NCBI GenBank assembly: GCA_028097945.1
Contig: JAOHFJ010000005.1
Location: 1-49,694, forward strand
Reading direction: 5' to 3'
Length of the DNA stretch: 49,694 bases
From: Candidatus Pelagibacter sp.
GTDB lineage: Bacteria; Pseudomonadota; Alphaproteobacteria; Pelagibacterales; Pelagibacteraceae
The translations under genes were made by a program, and so were the position numbers. Of the stretch, positions 35,587-43,053 are shown in pieces. Each line of letters opens with the position of its first letter. Position 1 is the first letter of the stretch. The notes beneath the pieces are model-generated. The model was not told where the DNA came from. It did not search any database and saw only the letters and a list, made by a program, of their open reading frames with translations.

Positions 35587-36677
35587 TGTTTTTAGTTGCA
35601 ACAAGAAATTTTCCTCCAGAATTAGGTGGTATGCAAAATCTTATGGAAGGATTATCTAATGCTTTGTTAAACCATGGTCCTGTAAAAGTTTTTGCTGAGA
35701 ATACTGATAACGCTGAAACTTATGATCAAAATTCTAAATTAAATATTGATAGAGTTTCAGGTTTTAAAATGTTTAGAAAATATCGAAAAGCAAATCTAAT
35801 TAAAGAATTTGCAGAGTTTAATGAATTAAGAGCAATGTTTTTTGACCATTGGAAAAGCATTGAAAATATTGATGAAGAAACTTTAAAAAAAACTAAAACT
35901 TTTTGTTTAATTCACTCTAAAGAAATCAATCACCCTGTTGGCTCATCATTAAATAAAAGATTGCTGAAAGCTTTGGCTAAAGCAGATTATGTAATAGCTA
36001 ATTCAAGATTTACTAAAGAACTTGCCTTAAAATTTGGTGTGAAGATTAAAAACATTAAAGTCATTAATCCTGGTTGTAACTACCCTATTCCTGTTAATAT
36101 TGAAGCTAAAGAATTTGCAGATAACGTTTTTAATGGCGCTAACCCAAAATTAATTACTGTATCAAGGTTGGATGCTAGAAAAAGTCATCAAAATATTTTA
36201 ATGACCATTAAAAATTTATTACCCAAGTTTCCAAATTTAAAATACATTTCTGTTGGTGATGGTGATGAGAGAAGAAATCTCGAAAAACTCAAAAAAGAAT
36301 TTGGATTGAATAAGGAAGTAGAATTTATTTTTAAATCTACTGAGCAAGAAAAAGTTGCTTTACTTGAAAAATCAGATGTATTTGTAATGCCTTCTGTAGT
36401 TTATAAAAAATCTGTAGAGGGTTTTGGAATAACTTATATTGAAGCAGCATCCTACGGAACTCCTTCTATTGGTGGCATTTATGGAGGTGAAGGTGATGCA
36501 ATTAAAAGCGGTCAAACAGGATATCTATGTAATGGAAATGATCTCAATGCATTATACGACACATTATTAAAAATTTTAGAAAATGATCAGTATAAAAAAC
36601 TTGGCGCAAATGCTTTGGAGTTTTCAAAAGATTTTAATTGGAATAAAATTGTAAAAAAATATATTGAATTAATTTAA
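35586..36677 (+). CDS. Glycosyltransferase family 4
   Basis: A 363-residue GT-B fold retaining glycosyltransferase. The start R-N-F-P-P-E-L-G-G-M-Q (7-17) is the usual acceptor-side loop, S-R-L-D-A-R-K near 199-205 marks the nucleotide-sugar domain, and E-G-F-G-I-T-Y-I-E (about 278-286) is the E-x7-E catalytic motif of family 4. It would transfer a hexose or related sugar at the inner membrane for cell-surface glycan. It overlaps the convergent family-9 gene by nine bases. Confidence 0.88.
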   Translation: MFLVATRNFPPELGGMQNLMEGLSNALLNHGPVKVFAENTDNAETYDQNSKLNIDRVSGFKMFRKYRKANLIKEFAEFNELRAMFFDHWKSIENIDEETLKKTKTFCLIHSKEINHPVGSSLNKRLLKALAKADYVIANSRFTKELALKFGVKIKNIKVINPGCNYPIPVNIEAKEFADNVFNGANPKLITVSRLDARKSHQNILMTIKNLLPKFPNLKYISVGDGDERRNLEKLKKEFGLNKEVEFIFKSTEQEKVALLEKSDVFVMPSVVYKKSVEGFGITYIEAASYGTPSIGGIYGGEGDAIKSGQTGYLCNGNDLNALYDTLLKILENDQYKKLGANALEFSKDFNWNKIVKKYIELI

Positions 36678-37601
36678 TCTAGATTTAATTTCACTTAAAA
36701 CGGTCTCCACATCTAAATCTTTAAGGTGGTTGACACTTAAAGCTTTAAAGTTAAAATTCTCAATACTAACTTTTTTTGCTGTTGTATGACTTCCAAATAA
36801 AACTATTCCCTTTTTATCTAGATGTGATGCTATATGAGCTGGACCTGTATCATTAGCTACAATAAATTTAGCACGACTTATTAATGACACTAATGTTTTA
36901 ATTTCAACAGACTTGTTATCATCTAAAACAACTTTTGCTTTTAATGTTGTTGCTTCCTCAATCTCTTTAGGTCCTGGTGCTACTAGTACAGCGTATTGAT
37001 TTTTAAAATCTTGTTTTAATTTGACAATTAATTCTTTGTAATAAGGCCATTTTTTATTTTGGTGTTTAGCTGAACAGAAAGGAAATAATAGAATATAATC
37101 ACTATTAGTATATTGTTTTAATAATCTTGTGATATCCGAAGTAGCCCAATTTAAATCGATGTTCTTTGTAAACTCAGGATCAATACCACTTTTTTTTAGT
37201 TGTACCTCCATTCGATCTAAAACAGGATCTTGATCAAAATCTCTTTTAGATTGACCTGGCTCTAAACTAGTTTCTGAAGATGACCATTCTGAATTTTTTA
37301 AAATAAATTTTTTATAAAATTTTGTTCGACTTGAATTTTGTAAATCAAAGACTTTTGAGAATTCGTATCTTGCTAGTTGTTTTTTTAATTTACCTAAATA
37401 AAATAAATTCCATCTAGGTAATCTTTTATCAATTATAACTCCATCTAGATAAGGACATTCTGACATAAAAATAGAGTAAGGTTCTGCGGTAAGAAGAAAA
37501 ACTTTTCGATTTTTATAAAAATTTTTTATATCTCTAATTGCGCCATTGGCTTGAATTAAATCTCCAAGAGAACCATGTTTGATAATTAATATATTTGACA
37601 T
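36669..37601 (-). CDS. Glycosyltransferase family 9 (heptosyltransferase-like)
   Basis: A 310-residue GT-B protein related to LPS heptosyltransferases. The N-terminus I-L-I-I-K-H-G-S-L-G-D-L-I-Q-A (4-18) and the C-terminal A-N-D-T-G-P-A-H-I-A-S (about 248-258) with V-L-F-G-S-H are both family landmarks. The second family-9 gene of the window (the first is cut by the left edge). It likely adds a sugar to a lipid-A-linked core or a comparable acceptor. A DUF6165 gene starts 46 bases from its start on the other strand. Confidence 0.88.
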   Translation of the reverse strand: MSNILIIKHGSLGDLIQANGAIRDIKNFYKNRKVFLLTAEPYSIFMSECPYLDGVIIDKRLPRWNLFYLGKLKKQLARYEFSKVFDLQNSSRTKFYKKFILKNSEWSSSETSLEPGQSKRDFDQDPVLDRMEVQLKKSGIDPEFTKNIDLNWATSDITRLLKQYTNSDYILLFPFCSAKHQNKKWPYYKELIVKLKQDFKNQYAVLVAPGPKEIEEATTLKAKVVLDDNKSVEIKTLVSLISRAKFIVANDTGPAHIASHLDKKGIVLFGSHTTAKKVSIENFNFKALSVNHLKDLDVETVLSEIKSRLN

Positions 37602-37647
37602 TATTAATTCTGAGTATAATTAAAGAGTGATATAGTAAAATAATAAT

Positions 37648-38043
37648 ATGAGCAATAAATTAGACAAAATATTGGCAGAAATTTCAGCTGGTGAACTTAT
37701 TGACAAGATCACAATATTAGAAATCAAAAAAGCCAAAATATCAAATAAAGATAAACTAGCTGATATTGAAAAAGAATTGTCATCTTTAAATCAGACAATG
37801 CAAAAATTTATCCCCGATCAAGCTTCAATTAAAAAACACATCAATGATTTAAAAGAAATAAATTTAAAACTATGGGATATTGAAGACGGAAAAAGATTAG
37901 CAGAAAAAAATAATGATTTTGGAGAAAAGTTTATTTCACTTGCGAGAAATGTTTACAAATTTAATGATGAAAGAGCTAAAATTAAATTAGCTATCAACAA
38001 CGCACTTGGCTCAAATATTAAAGAAGTTAAATCCTACGAATAA
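37648..38043 (+). CDS. DUF6165 family protein
   Basis: A 131-residue, highly charged, mostly helical protein. S-A-G-E-L-I-D-K-I-T-I-L-E-I-K (13-27) and L-W-D-I-E-D-G-K-R (about 95-103) match the conserved ends of DUF6165, a small family with no known function often found beside glycosyltransferase genes, as here. No signal or membrane segment is seen. It ends flush against the convergent amidase gene. Confidence 0.75.
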   Translation: MSNKLDKILAEISAGELIDKITILEIKKAKISNKDKLADIEKELSSLNQTMQKFIPDQASIKKHINDLKEINLKLWDIEDGKRLAEKNNDFGEKFISLARNVYKFNDERAKIKLAINNALGSNIKEVKSYE

Positions 38044-38841
38044 TTAATCTGATTTTAAACTAGGTATAATTGATCTTAATTTTTTTGATAAATTTGGATT
38101 AATTGATGTTGTAATCACACCTTCTGATTTATTTAATTCTTTTAAGATTTTTCCATCTGGTGAGATGATCATTGAGTGACCAAAAGTTTTTCTACCATTA
38201 TAATGAGATCCGCCTTGCGCTGGTGCGAAAACATAACAGAAGTTTTCAATAGCTCTTGCTTTTAATAAAGAGTGCCAATGTTTCTTTCCTGTAGTTTCTG
38301 TAAAAGCTGAAGGAATTGACAAAAATAATGAGCCTGTTTTAGATAGTTTTCGGTATAAATTTGGAAATCTCAAATCATAACAAATTGAAAGACCTAATTT
38401 TCCCCAAGGAAGATTAAAGGATTTTACTTTATTTCCTGCTGTAAAAGTTTTTGACTCAAAATATTTCTCTTTCTTACTTAATACAACGTCATACATATGG
38501 ATTTTATCATAGTAGGTTCTAATTTTTCCATTTTTATCAATTAGCACAGATCGATTGACTAATTTATTTTTTGAAATTTTTATTATTAAAGAGCCAATTA
38601 AAATCCATTTTTTATATTTTTTTGCTAATAATTTAATTCCATTTAAGTAAATATCTTCTTTCATAGATTTACATATTTTAAGTAATTGTTTTTTATTTAG
38701 TGAAAATAAAGAAGAAACTTCTGGAGTTATGATAAAATCTGTTTTTTGTTGAACAGCTTTAATAATAAATTTTTCAGTTTTTTTTAAATTTTGAAGAATA
38801 TGATTATTAGATCTTAATTGAATACAAGATACACGAAACAT
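38044..38841 (-). CDS. Nitrilase-superfamily amidase, Nit1 (deaminated glutathione amidase) type
   Basis: A 265-residue carbon-nitrogen hydrolase with the Glu-Lys-Cys triad: E in T-P-E-V-S (near 39), K in Y-D-K-I-H-M-Y-D (near 111) and C in S-I-C-Y-D-L-R-F-P (near 146). The stretch P-S-A-F-T-E-T-T-G-K-K-H-W and the Q-G-G-S-H...G-H-S-M segment are typical of Nit1, which repairs deaminated glutathione. ATG 38841 is chosen because it overlaps the speD-speE stop by one base; an earlier start (38871) would add ten residues foreign to the family. It is the last gene of the polyamine/MTA operon; N-carbamoylputrescine amidase is a less likely alternative. Confidence 0.8.
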   Translation of the reverse strand: MFRVSCIQLRSNNHILQNLKKTEKFIIKAVQQKTDFIITPEVSSLFSLNKKQLLKICKSMKEDIYLNGIKLLAKKYKKWILIGSLIIKISKNKLVNRSVLIDKNGKIRTYYDKIHMYDVVLSKKEKYFESKTFTAGNKVKSFNLPWGKLGLSICYDLRFPNLYRKLSKTGSLFLSIPSAFTETTGKKHWHSLLKARAIENFCYVFAPAQGGSHYNGRKTFGHSMIISPDGKILKELNKSEGVITTSINPNLSKKLRSIIPSLKSD

Positions 38842-39881
38842 TACTTCATTATAGATGAAGCAAAATTCCAATTACAGTCAAAACTTGGCACGTAGGCACC
38901 TGACAGTTTAACGTTTCCAAAGCTATTAGTTAAAACTTTACACCAATTTTCAACTTGTTTAGGCTTTTTGTCATTACTTCCAACTTGAGCGGTGATAACT
39001 CCACCTTTTTTTAGAATTCTTTTTAAACCTTTCATATTTTTTTTAGCAAGGTCTATACAATACTGGTCATCATTTAAATCTACGAAGATTTTATCATACT
39101 TAGAGTCTTCTATATCCTTAATGCTTTTAAACGCATCCCCCCAAAAAGTATTTATGACATTGCTTTTTTTAACCTTAGAACAAACTTTTGGTAAATGACG
39201 ATAACAAGCATCAACTATTTCAGGATCAAGTTCAAACCAGTCTATATAATTTGAGTTATTTTCCAAACATGCTCGAGCTACTCCACCATCACCGCCACCT
39301 ATAATAGCAACGTTGTTATTTTTTTTACTTAAATCATAACTAGATTTAAAAAAAGTTGAGCTATAAATTTTTTCATCTTTTTCTGCTACTTGTATTTCAT
39401 GATCTATAAATAAAGCATGTCCGAATTCTTCAATATCCATTACTTCTACAAACTGTCCAACTTTTGAAGTAAACTTTTCTAGCACATTTTTAACTACATA
39501 ATATTTCTTTTGACCCGGTGTGCTATAAATATCATCGTATAGTCCAATACTGCTTCTATCAAAAGCATTAGTGACTACTCTTTCATGTTCAATCTCATTC
39601 CTTAGAATTTTTAAAGCTACTTTTGGATTTACTTTGCCACAAGTGAAAAAGTCAAAACTAATGACACCTCTTTCAGGAAATGTGTGAAAACTAAAATGAC
39701 TTTCAGACAATAAAGCAACGAGCGTAAAACCTTGTGGTTCAAATCTATGTGAGGCTACATTTAAAATTTCTACTTTTGCAGCTTTTGCTATTTTGTAGAT
39801 TACCTTTTCATAAAAATCTGGTGAATAATCTTTTTTAACACCAAGGAAATCTAAAGTGATGTGCTCCCCTACTTTAATCAT
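38841..39881 (-). CDS. speE: Fused S-adenosylmethionine decarboxylase - spermidine synthase (SpeD::SpeE)
   Basis: One 346-residue chain holds two enzymes. Residues 1-120 are a class 1b AdoMet decarboxylase proenzyme: L-S-E60-S61-H-F-S-F-H66-T-F-P-E, where cleavage before S61 would make the pyruvoyl group, and catalytic C81 in F-F-T-C-G. Residues about 125-346 are a spermidine synthase: A-L-F-I-D...Y-S-S, G-G-G-D-G-G (195-200), E-L-D-P (217-220) and G-D-A-F (248-251). The usual D-S-x-D-P catalytic loop is D268-L-N-D271-D, with both aspartates kept. The products would be spermidine and methylthioadenosine. Some SpeD homologues decarboxylate arginine or ornithine instead. Confidence 0.88.
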   Translation of the reverse strand: MIKVGEHITLDFLGVKKDYSPDFYEKVIYKIAKAAKVEILNVASHRFEPQGFTLVALLSESHFSFHTFPERGVISFDFFTCGKVNPKVALKILRNEIEHERVVTNAFDRSSIGLYDDIYSTPGQKKYYVVKNVLEKFTSKVGQFVEVMDIEEFGHALFIDHEIQVAEKDEKIYSSTFFKSSYDLSKKNNNVAIIGGGDGGVARACLENNSNYIDWFELDPEIVDACYRHLPKVCSKVKKSNVINTFWGDAFKSIKDIEDSKYDKIFVDLNDDQYCIDLAKKNMKGLKRILKKGGVITAQVGSNDKKPKQVENWCKVLTNSFGNVKLSGAYVPSFDCNWNFASSIMK

Positions 39882-39887
39882 TTAAAA

Positions 39888-40532
39888 TTATCCTTTTTTA
39901 TAATTTTTAAACTTTCCTAAAACAATTTTCATTTCATTTTTTGAAAGTATTTTAGGTATTCCGATTCTTAGGGCATTTATATATTGATGGCAAATATTTT
40001 CGATCTCTTGTGCAAGCTCAAAGGCTTTTTCTAAATTATCTCCAAACGCAACTTGTCCGTGATTTGCAATCAAACATGCTGATCTATTTTTTAATGCTTT
40101 AATAATATTTTTTGAAAGTTGCTTGGTTCCAAAAGTTGCATATTTAGTACATTTTAAATCCTCCCCACCTGCAACTGCAACCATGTAGTGAAAAGCTGGA
40201 ATGTTTTTTTGATGAGAAGATACGGCCGTAGCGCATGTAGAATGGGCATGAACTATAGCTTTAGCTTCTTTTTTATTCACATAAATATCTTGGTGAAACC
40301 TCCACTCAGAGGAGGGTTTATTCTTTTTTTTATCAAAGATTCCTTTTAGTGAAACAAAAACAATATCTTTTGTTTTTAATGAAGCATACTTCATTCCAGA
40401 TGGAGTTATATAAAAACCATCAACGCCCTTCTCTTTAGCTCTAACTGAAATATTTCCTGACCTTAAAGCTGATAAATTAGTAATATTAAGTTTTTTTGAA
40501 TATCTAATTACATCAGTTTTAAGTTTGCTCAC
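39888..40532 (-). CDS. Class II aldolase, L-fuculose-phosphate-aldolase-like; candidate methylthioribulose-1-phosphate aldolase
   Basis: A 214-residue zinc aldolase starting at GTG 40532, overlapping the previous stop by one base. Zinc and catalytic residues line up with E. coli FucA at a constant offset: E76 (S-S-E-W-R-F-H), H95 and H97 (V-H-A-H-S), H158 (A-N-H-G-Q). I-P-A-F-H-Y-M and Y-A-T-F-G-T are also FucA-like, more so than MtnB dehydratases of the same fold. Between mtnA and speD-speE the likely substrate is 5-methylthioribulose 1-phosphate, cut to dihydroxyacetone phosphate and 2-(methylthio)acetaldehyde as in the DHAP shunt. Fuculose or rhamnulose phosphate remains possible. Confidence 0.82.
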   Translation of the reverse strand: MSKLKTDVIRYSKKLNITNLSALRSGNISVRAKEKGVDGFYITPSGMKYASLKTKDIVFVSLKGIFDKKKNKPSSEWRFHQDIYVNKKEAKAIVHAHSTCATAVSSHQKNIPAFHYMVAVAGGEDLKCTKYATFGTKQLSKNIIKALKNRSACLIANHGQVAFGDNLEKAFELAQEIENICHQYINALRIGIPKILSKNEMKIVLGKFKNYKKG

Positions 40533-41539
40533 TATAACCTTGAATCAATATATTTGACTATTTCTGGATGATAATAATTAAAGCAGCTGTATGAAATCAA
40601 GTAATGTCCCATGGGTTTTTTCTTCATTTCTTTTTTTTGTTTCTTATCTAATGTAATAAACTTATTTTCACTTGTTAGTTTAGTTTTACCTTCAGGCCAT
40701 TTAATTTCCCAACCACCTTTCATTTTCTCTTTCACATTACATTTTTTACCATTTACAATAATGTTTTTTCCAGTGTGTCCAGGGGTATCAATCATTTTTA
40801 TACCTGGAATATTTTCTAAATCTTTTTTCATCCATTCGGTATTACTGTGCCAGTCAGGCTCGCCATCCACTGGGCTTGTAAATACCAGCGCATCTATACG
40901 TTTAAAACTTTTTAATTCATCAATTTGCATTTTTCTTAAAGGAGTATTGGGTTTAGTATCCCAACAATTAGGCATGAATGAAATAGTTGCGTTAAAATCA
41001 TTTGGATGTAGGCCTTTATGTCTTAATGTGTCTATTCCACCACAAGATAAACCCGACATAAATATTTGATTTCTTGGAGTTCCATTAGCAACTAATTTTT
41101 CGATAAGTTCTTTATTAACATTAACTCTTTTTGGAATTCCCCAATCAGCTATTACGCAATCATACCAATCTTGATGCCATGCTCCTTTAAATTTCCACCC
41201 GCAGGCTCCTCCATCAGCTCCTCCGGCCTTATGTAGATTTCCATTCAACATAAAAACTAATTCTTTTCCTTTAATATTTGTTCCAGATAATTGTCCTAAT
41301 TGTTTTGGTATATGGTCTTTACATTCACCCCACTTACTTTCTACTTTCCATCCACCTTTATTAAAAATCATTATAATTTTATTAGCTGGATCAGGAATAT
41401 CTGTTCCTTGAATTACTTTTACTTTTTTTCCATCACTATAAATAAATGCATCACCTTTAATATCTCCACTTGTGCAATCTCTTGCTTCAGCAATATTCGC
41501 AATTATTAGAAAACTTAAAATCAATAATATTTTTTTCAT
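40532..41539 (-). CDS. Secreted cysteine-rich alpha/beta-hydrolase-like protein, function unknown
   Basis: A 335-residue exported protein. The signal peptide is K-K-I-L-L-I-L-S-F-L-I-I-A-N-I-A-E-A (2-19). The mature part has eight cysteines (22, 73, 113, 128, 166, 192, 267, 319), enough for four disulfides, which fits the periplasm. G-L-S165-C-G is a G-x-S-x-G nucleophile elbow; D225 or D229 and H312 could complete a triad. I know no named family with this sequence. It overlaps mtnA by four bases and the aldolase by one, so it is translated within a cytosolic methionine-salvage operon, which is odd. Confidence 0.72.
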   Translation of the reverse strand: MKKILLILSFLIIANIAEARDCTSGDIKGDAFIYSDGKKVKVIQGTDIPDPANKIIMIFNKGGWKVESKWGECKDHIPKQLGQLSGTNIKGKELVFMLNGNLHKAGGADGGACGWKFKGAWHQDWYDCVIADWGIPKRVNVNKELIEKLVANGTPRNQIFMSGLSCGGIDTLRHKGLHPNDFNATISFMPNCWDTKPNTPLRKMQIDELKSFKRIDALVFTSPVDGEPDWHSNTEWMKKDLENIPGIKMIDTPGHTGKNIIVNGKKCNVKEKMKGGWEIKWPEGKTKLTSENKFITLDKKQKKEMKKKPMGHYLISYSCFNYYHPEIVKYIDSRL

Positions 41540-42606
41540 TTAAATAGTCTTTTCAATCCTTGTTCTGATGCTTCACAAACACCTTTTTCTGTTATCAACC
41601 CTGTTACATATTTAGCAGGTGTAACATCAAAAGCTAAGTTCATTGCTTTACTTTTATGTGGATAAATCAAAACCTTTTGTAATTTATTATCTTTATCTAA
41701 TCCTTCAACATGTGAAAGTTCTTCAGAATTTCTTTCTTCAATAGGTATTTCTTTATGATCTTTTATTTTCCAATCAATTGTTGAGCTCGGTAATGCTACA
41801 TAGAATGGAACATTATTATCTTTTGCAGCTAGTGCTTTTAAATATGTTCCAATTTTATTGCAAACATCGCCATTAGATAAAGTTCTATCAGTTCCAACAA
41901 TACACATATCTACTTGCCCTCTTTGCATTAATATACCACCAGCGTTATCAGCAATTACGGTGTTTGAAATTCCCTCCTCATTTAACTCATATGAAGTTAA
42001 GTTAGCCCCTTGGTTTCGTGGTCTTGTCTCATCAACCCAAACATGTACTTTAATACCTTTTTGATGAGCATGATAAATCGGTGAAGTAGCAGTTCCCCAA
42101 TCTATGGTTGCCAACCAACCTGCATTACAATGGGTTAGTATGTTTACTGTATTTTTTTTTTTGTTTGAAATTTCCTCAATAATTTTAAGACCATTCAAAC
42201 CAATTTTTTTGCAAAATCCTTCGTCCTCTTCTTTTATGGCATTTGCTTCTTCTAAAGCTACATTCAAAATATCTTTTTCATTAATGCCAGTTAATTTTTT
42301 CATCATTCTATCAACAGCCCACCTGAGATTAATTGCAGTAGGTCTTGAAGCTATTAATTCGTCGCTAGATCTCTTCAAAAAAGATAAATCATTATTCTCA
42401 ATTATTGATAAGACCAGACCATAGGCAGCTGTTGCACCAATTAATGGAGCGCCTCTTACTTCCATTGTTTTGATAGCATTAATTGAATCTTTTACTGTTT
42501 TTAAATCTTTAATTACAAATTGATGAGGAAGTTTTGTTTGATCTATTATTTTTACTAAATTATTTTCAAACCATATTGTCTTGTAGGATTTTCCCTCTAT
42601 TTTCAT
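41536..42606 (-). CDS. mtnA: 5-Methylthioribose-1-phosphate isomerase
   Basis: A 356-residue enzyme of the eIF2B-like fold that isomerises methylthioribose 1-phosphate to methylthioribulose 1-phosphate. The catalytic pair falls at C160 (T-H-C-N-A-G-W) and D240 (G-T-D-R-T), the same numbers as in the Bacillus enzyme. M-E-V-R-G-A-P-L-I-G (48-57) is the conserved phosphate loop. The start is ATG 42606, overlapping the tautomerase stop by four bases (ATGA); the longer frame from 42666 would add 20 lysine-rich residues inside the upstream gene. Confidence 0.93.
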   Translation of the reverse strand: MKIEGKSYKTIWFENNLVKIIDQTKLPHQFVIKDLKTVKDSINAIKTMEVRGAPLIGATAAYGLVLSIIENNDLSFLKRSSDELIASRPTAINLRWAVDRMMKKLTGINEKDILNVALEEANAIKEEDEGFCKKIGLNGLKIIEEISNKKKNTVNILTHCNAGWLATIDWGTATSPIYHAHQKGIKVHVWVDETRPRNQGANLTSYELNEEGISNTVIADNAGGILMQRGQVDMCIVGTDRTLSNGDVCNKIGTYLKALAAKDNNVPFYVALPSSTIDWKIKDHKEIPIEERNSEELSHVEGLDKDNKLQKVLIYPHKSKAMNLAFDVTPAKYVTGLITEKGVCEASEQGLKRLFK

Positions 42607-43049
42607 TTTCCTTTTTCCATTTTTCTCAACCTTTTTCTCAGGCTTGATGTTAACGAATTTAACCATTTTTTTTCTTGCCCCGATTTAGGTAGCACTTCTC
42701 CATACTCAATCATTTGATCTGGCAATAAGTCTTCTAAATACACCCAGACATAGTCTTTTTTTAAATTAGTATTTTTAATCAAAATTTTTCTTAGCCCTAA
42801 AATTAATTGTTTTTTAACTTTTGAGGTACGTCCTGATCTTATTTGACCATTTAAAAAAATTTCTTTAGTCTTGACTAATTTGCCTCCCATAAAATGAGAA
42901 TTTTTTTCATTTTTTTGAAAAATTACTTGAGCAAAAAAAGTATTTGCACCTGTAAATTTACTATGAGTACTTGAAATATCATTTGCTAATAAATTTTTTT
43001 GCTTTTGAGAAAGATTAAAATTTGAATATTTCACAGTATATGTTGGCAT
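42603..43049 (-). CDS. Tautomerase-superfamily protein, cis-3-chloroacrylate dehalogenase (cis-CaaD)-like
   Basis: A 148-residue protein whose ATG (43049) is followed by proline, giving the catalytic N-terminal Pro1 once Met is removed. Counting from Pro1, H28, R70, R73, Y103 and E114 coincide with the six-residue active site of cis-CaaD (P1, H28, R70, R73, Y103, E114), and the E-Y-G-x-x-L-P end of that site and the length (about 149) match too. Cis-CaaD hydrates and dehalogenates cis-3-chloroacrylate; natural roles of its relatives are unknown. It lies between mtnP (4-base gap) and mtnA (4-base overlap), so an organosulfur substrate is plausible. A TTG one codon earlier would spoil Pro1. Confidence 0.85.
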   Translation of the reverse strand: MPTYTVKYSNFNLSQKQKNLLANDISSTHSKFTGANTFFAQVIFQKNEKNSHFMGGKLVKTKEIFLNGQIRSGRTSKVKKQLILGLRKILIKNTNLKKDYVWVYLEDLLPDQMIEYGEVLPKSGQEKKWLNSLTSSLRKRLRKMEKGK

Positions 43050-43053
43050 CAAA

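Noticed and set aside
38044..38841. N-carbamoylputrescine amidase for putrescine supply to the SpeE domain
   Set aside because: Context is tempting, but the C-Y-D-L-R-F-P, P-S-A-F-T-E-T-T-G and G-H-S-M segments fit Nit1 better.
39888..40532. Methylthioribulose-1-phosphate dehydratase (MtnB)
   Set aside because: The fold is shared, but the active-site text and metal spacing are those of FucA-type aldolases, and no mtnC/mtnD partner is present.
40611..41069. Open frame of 152 codons on the plus strand opposite the secreted hydrolase
   Set aside because: It is an antisense shadow of a gene with signal peptide and start overlap; its composition is low-complexity Phe/Ser/Leu.
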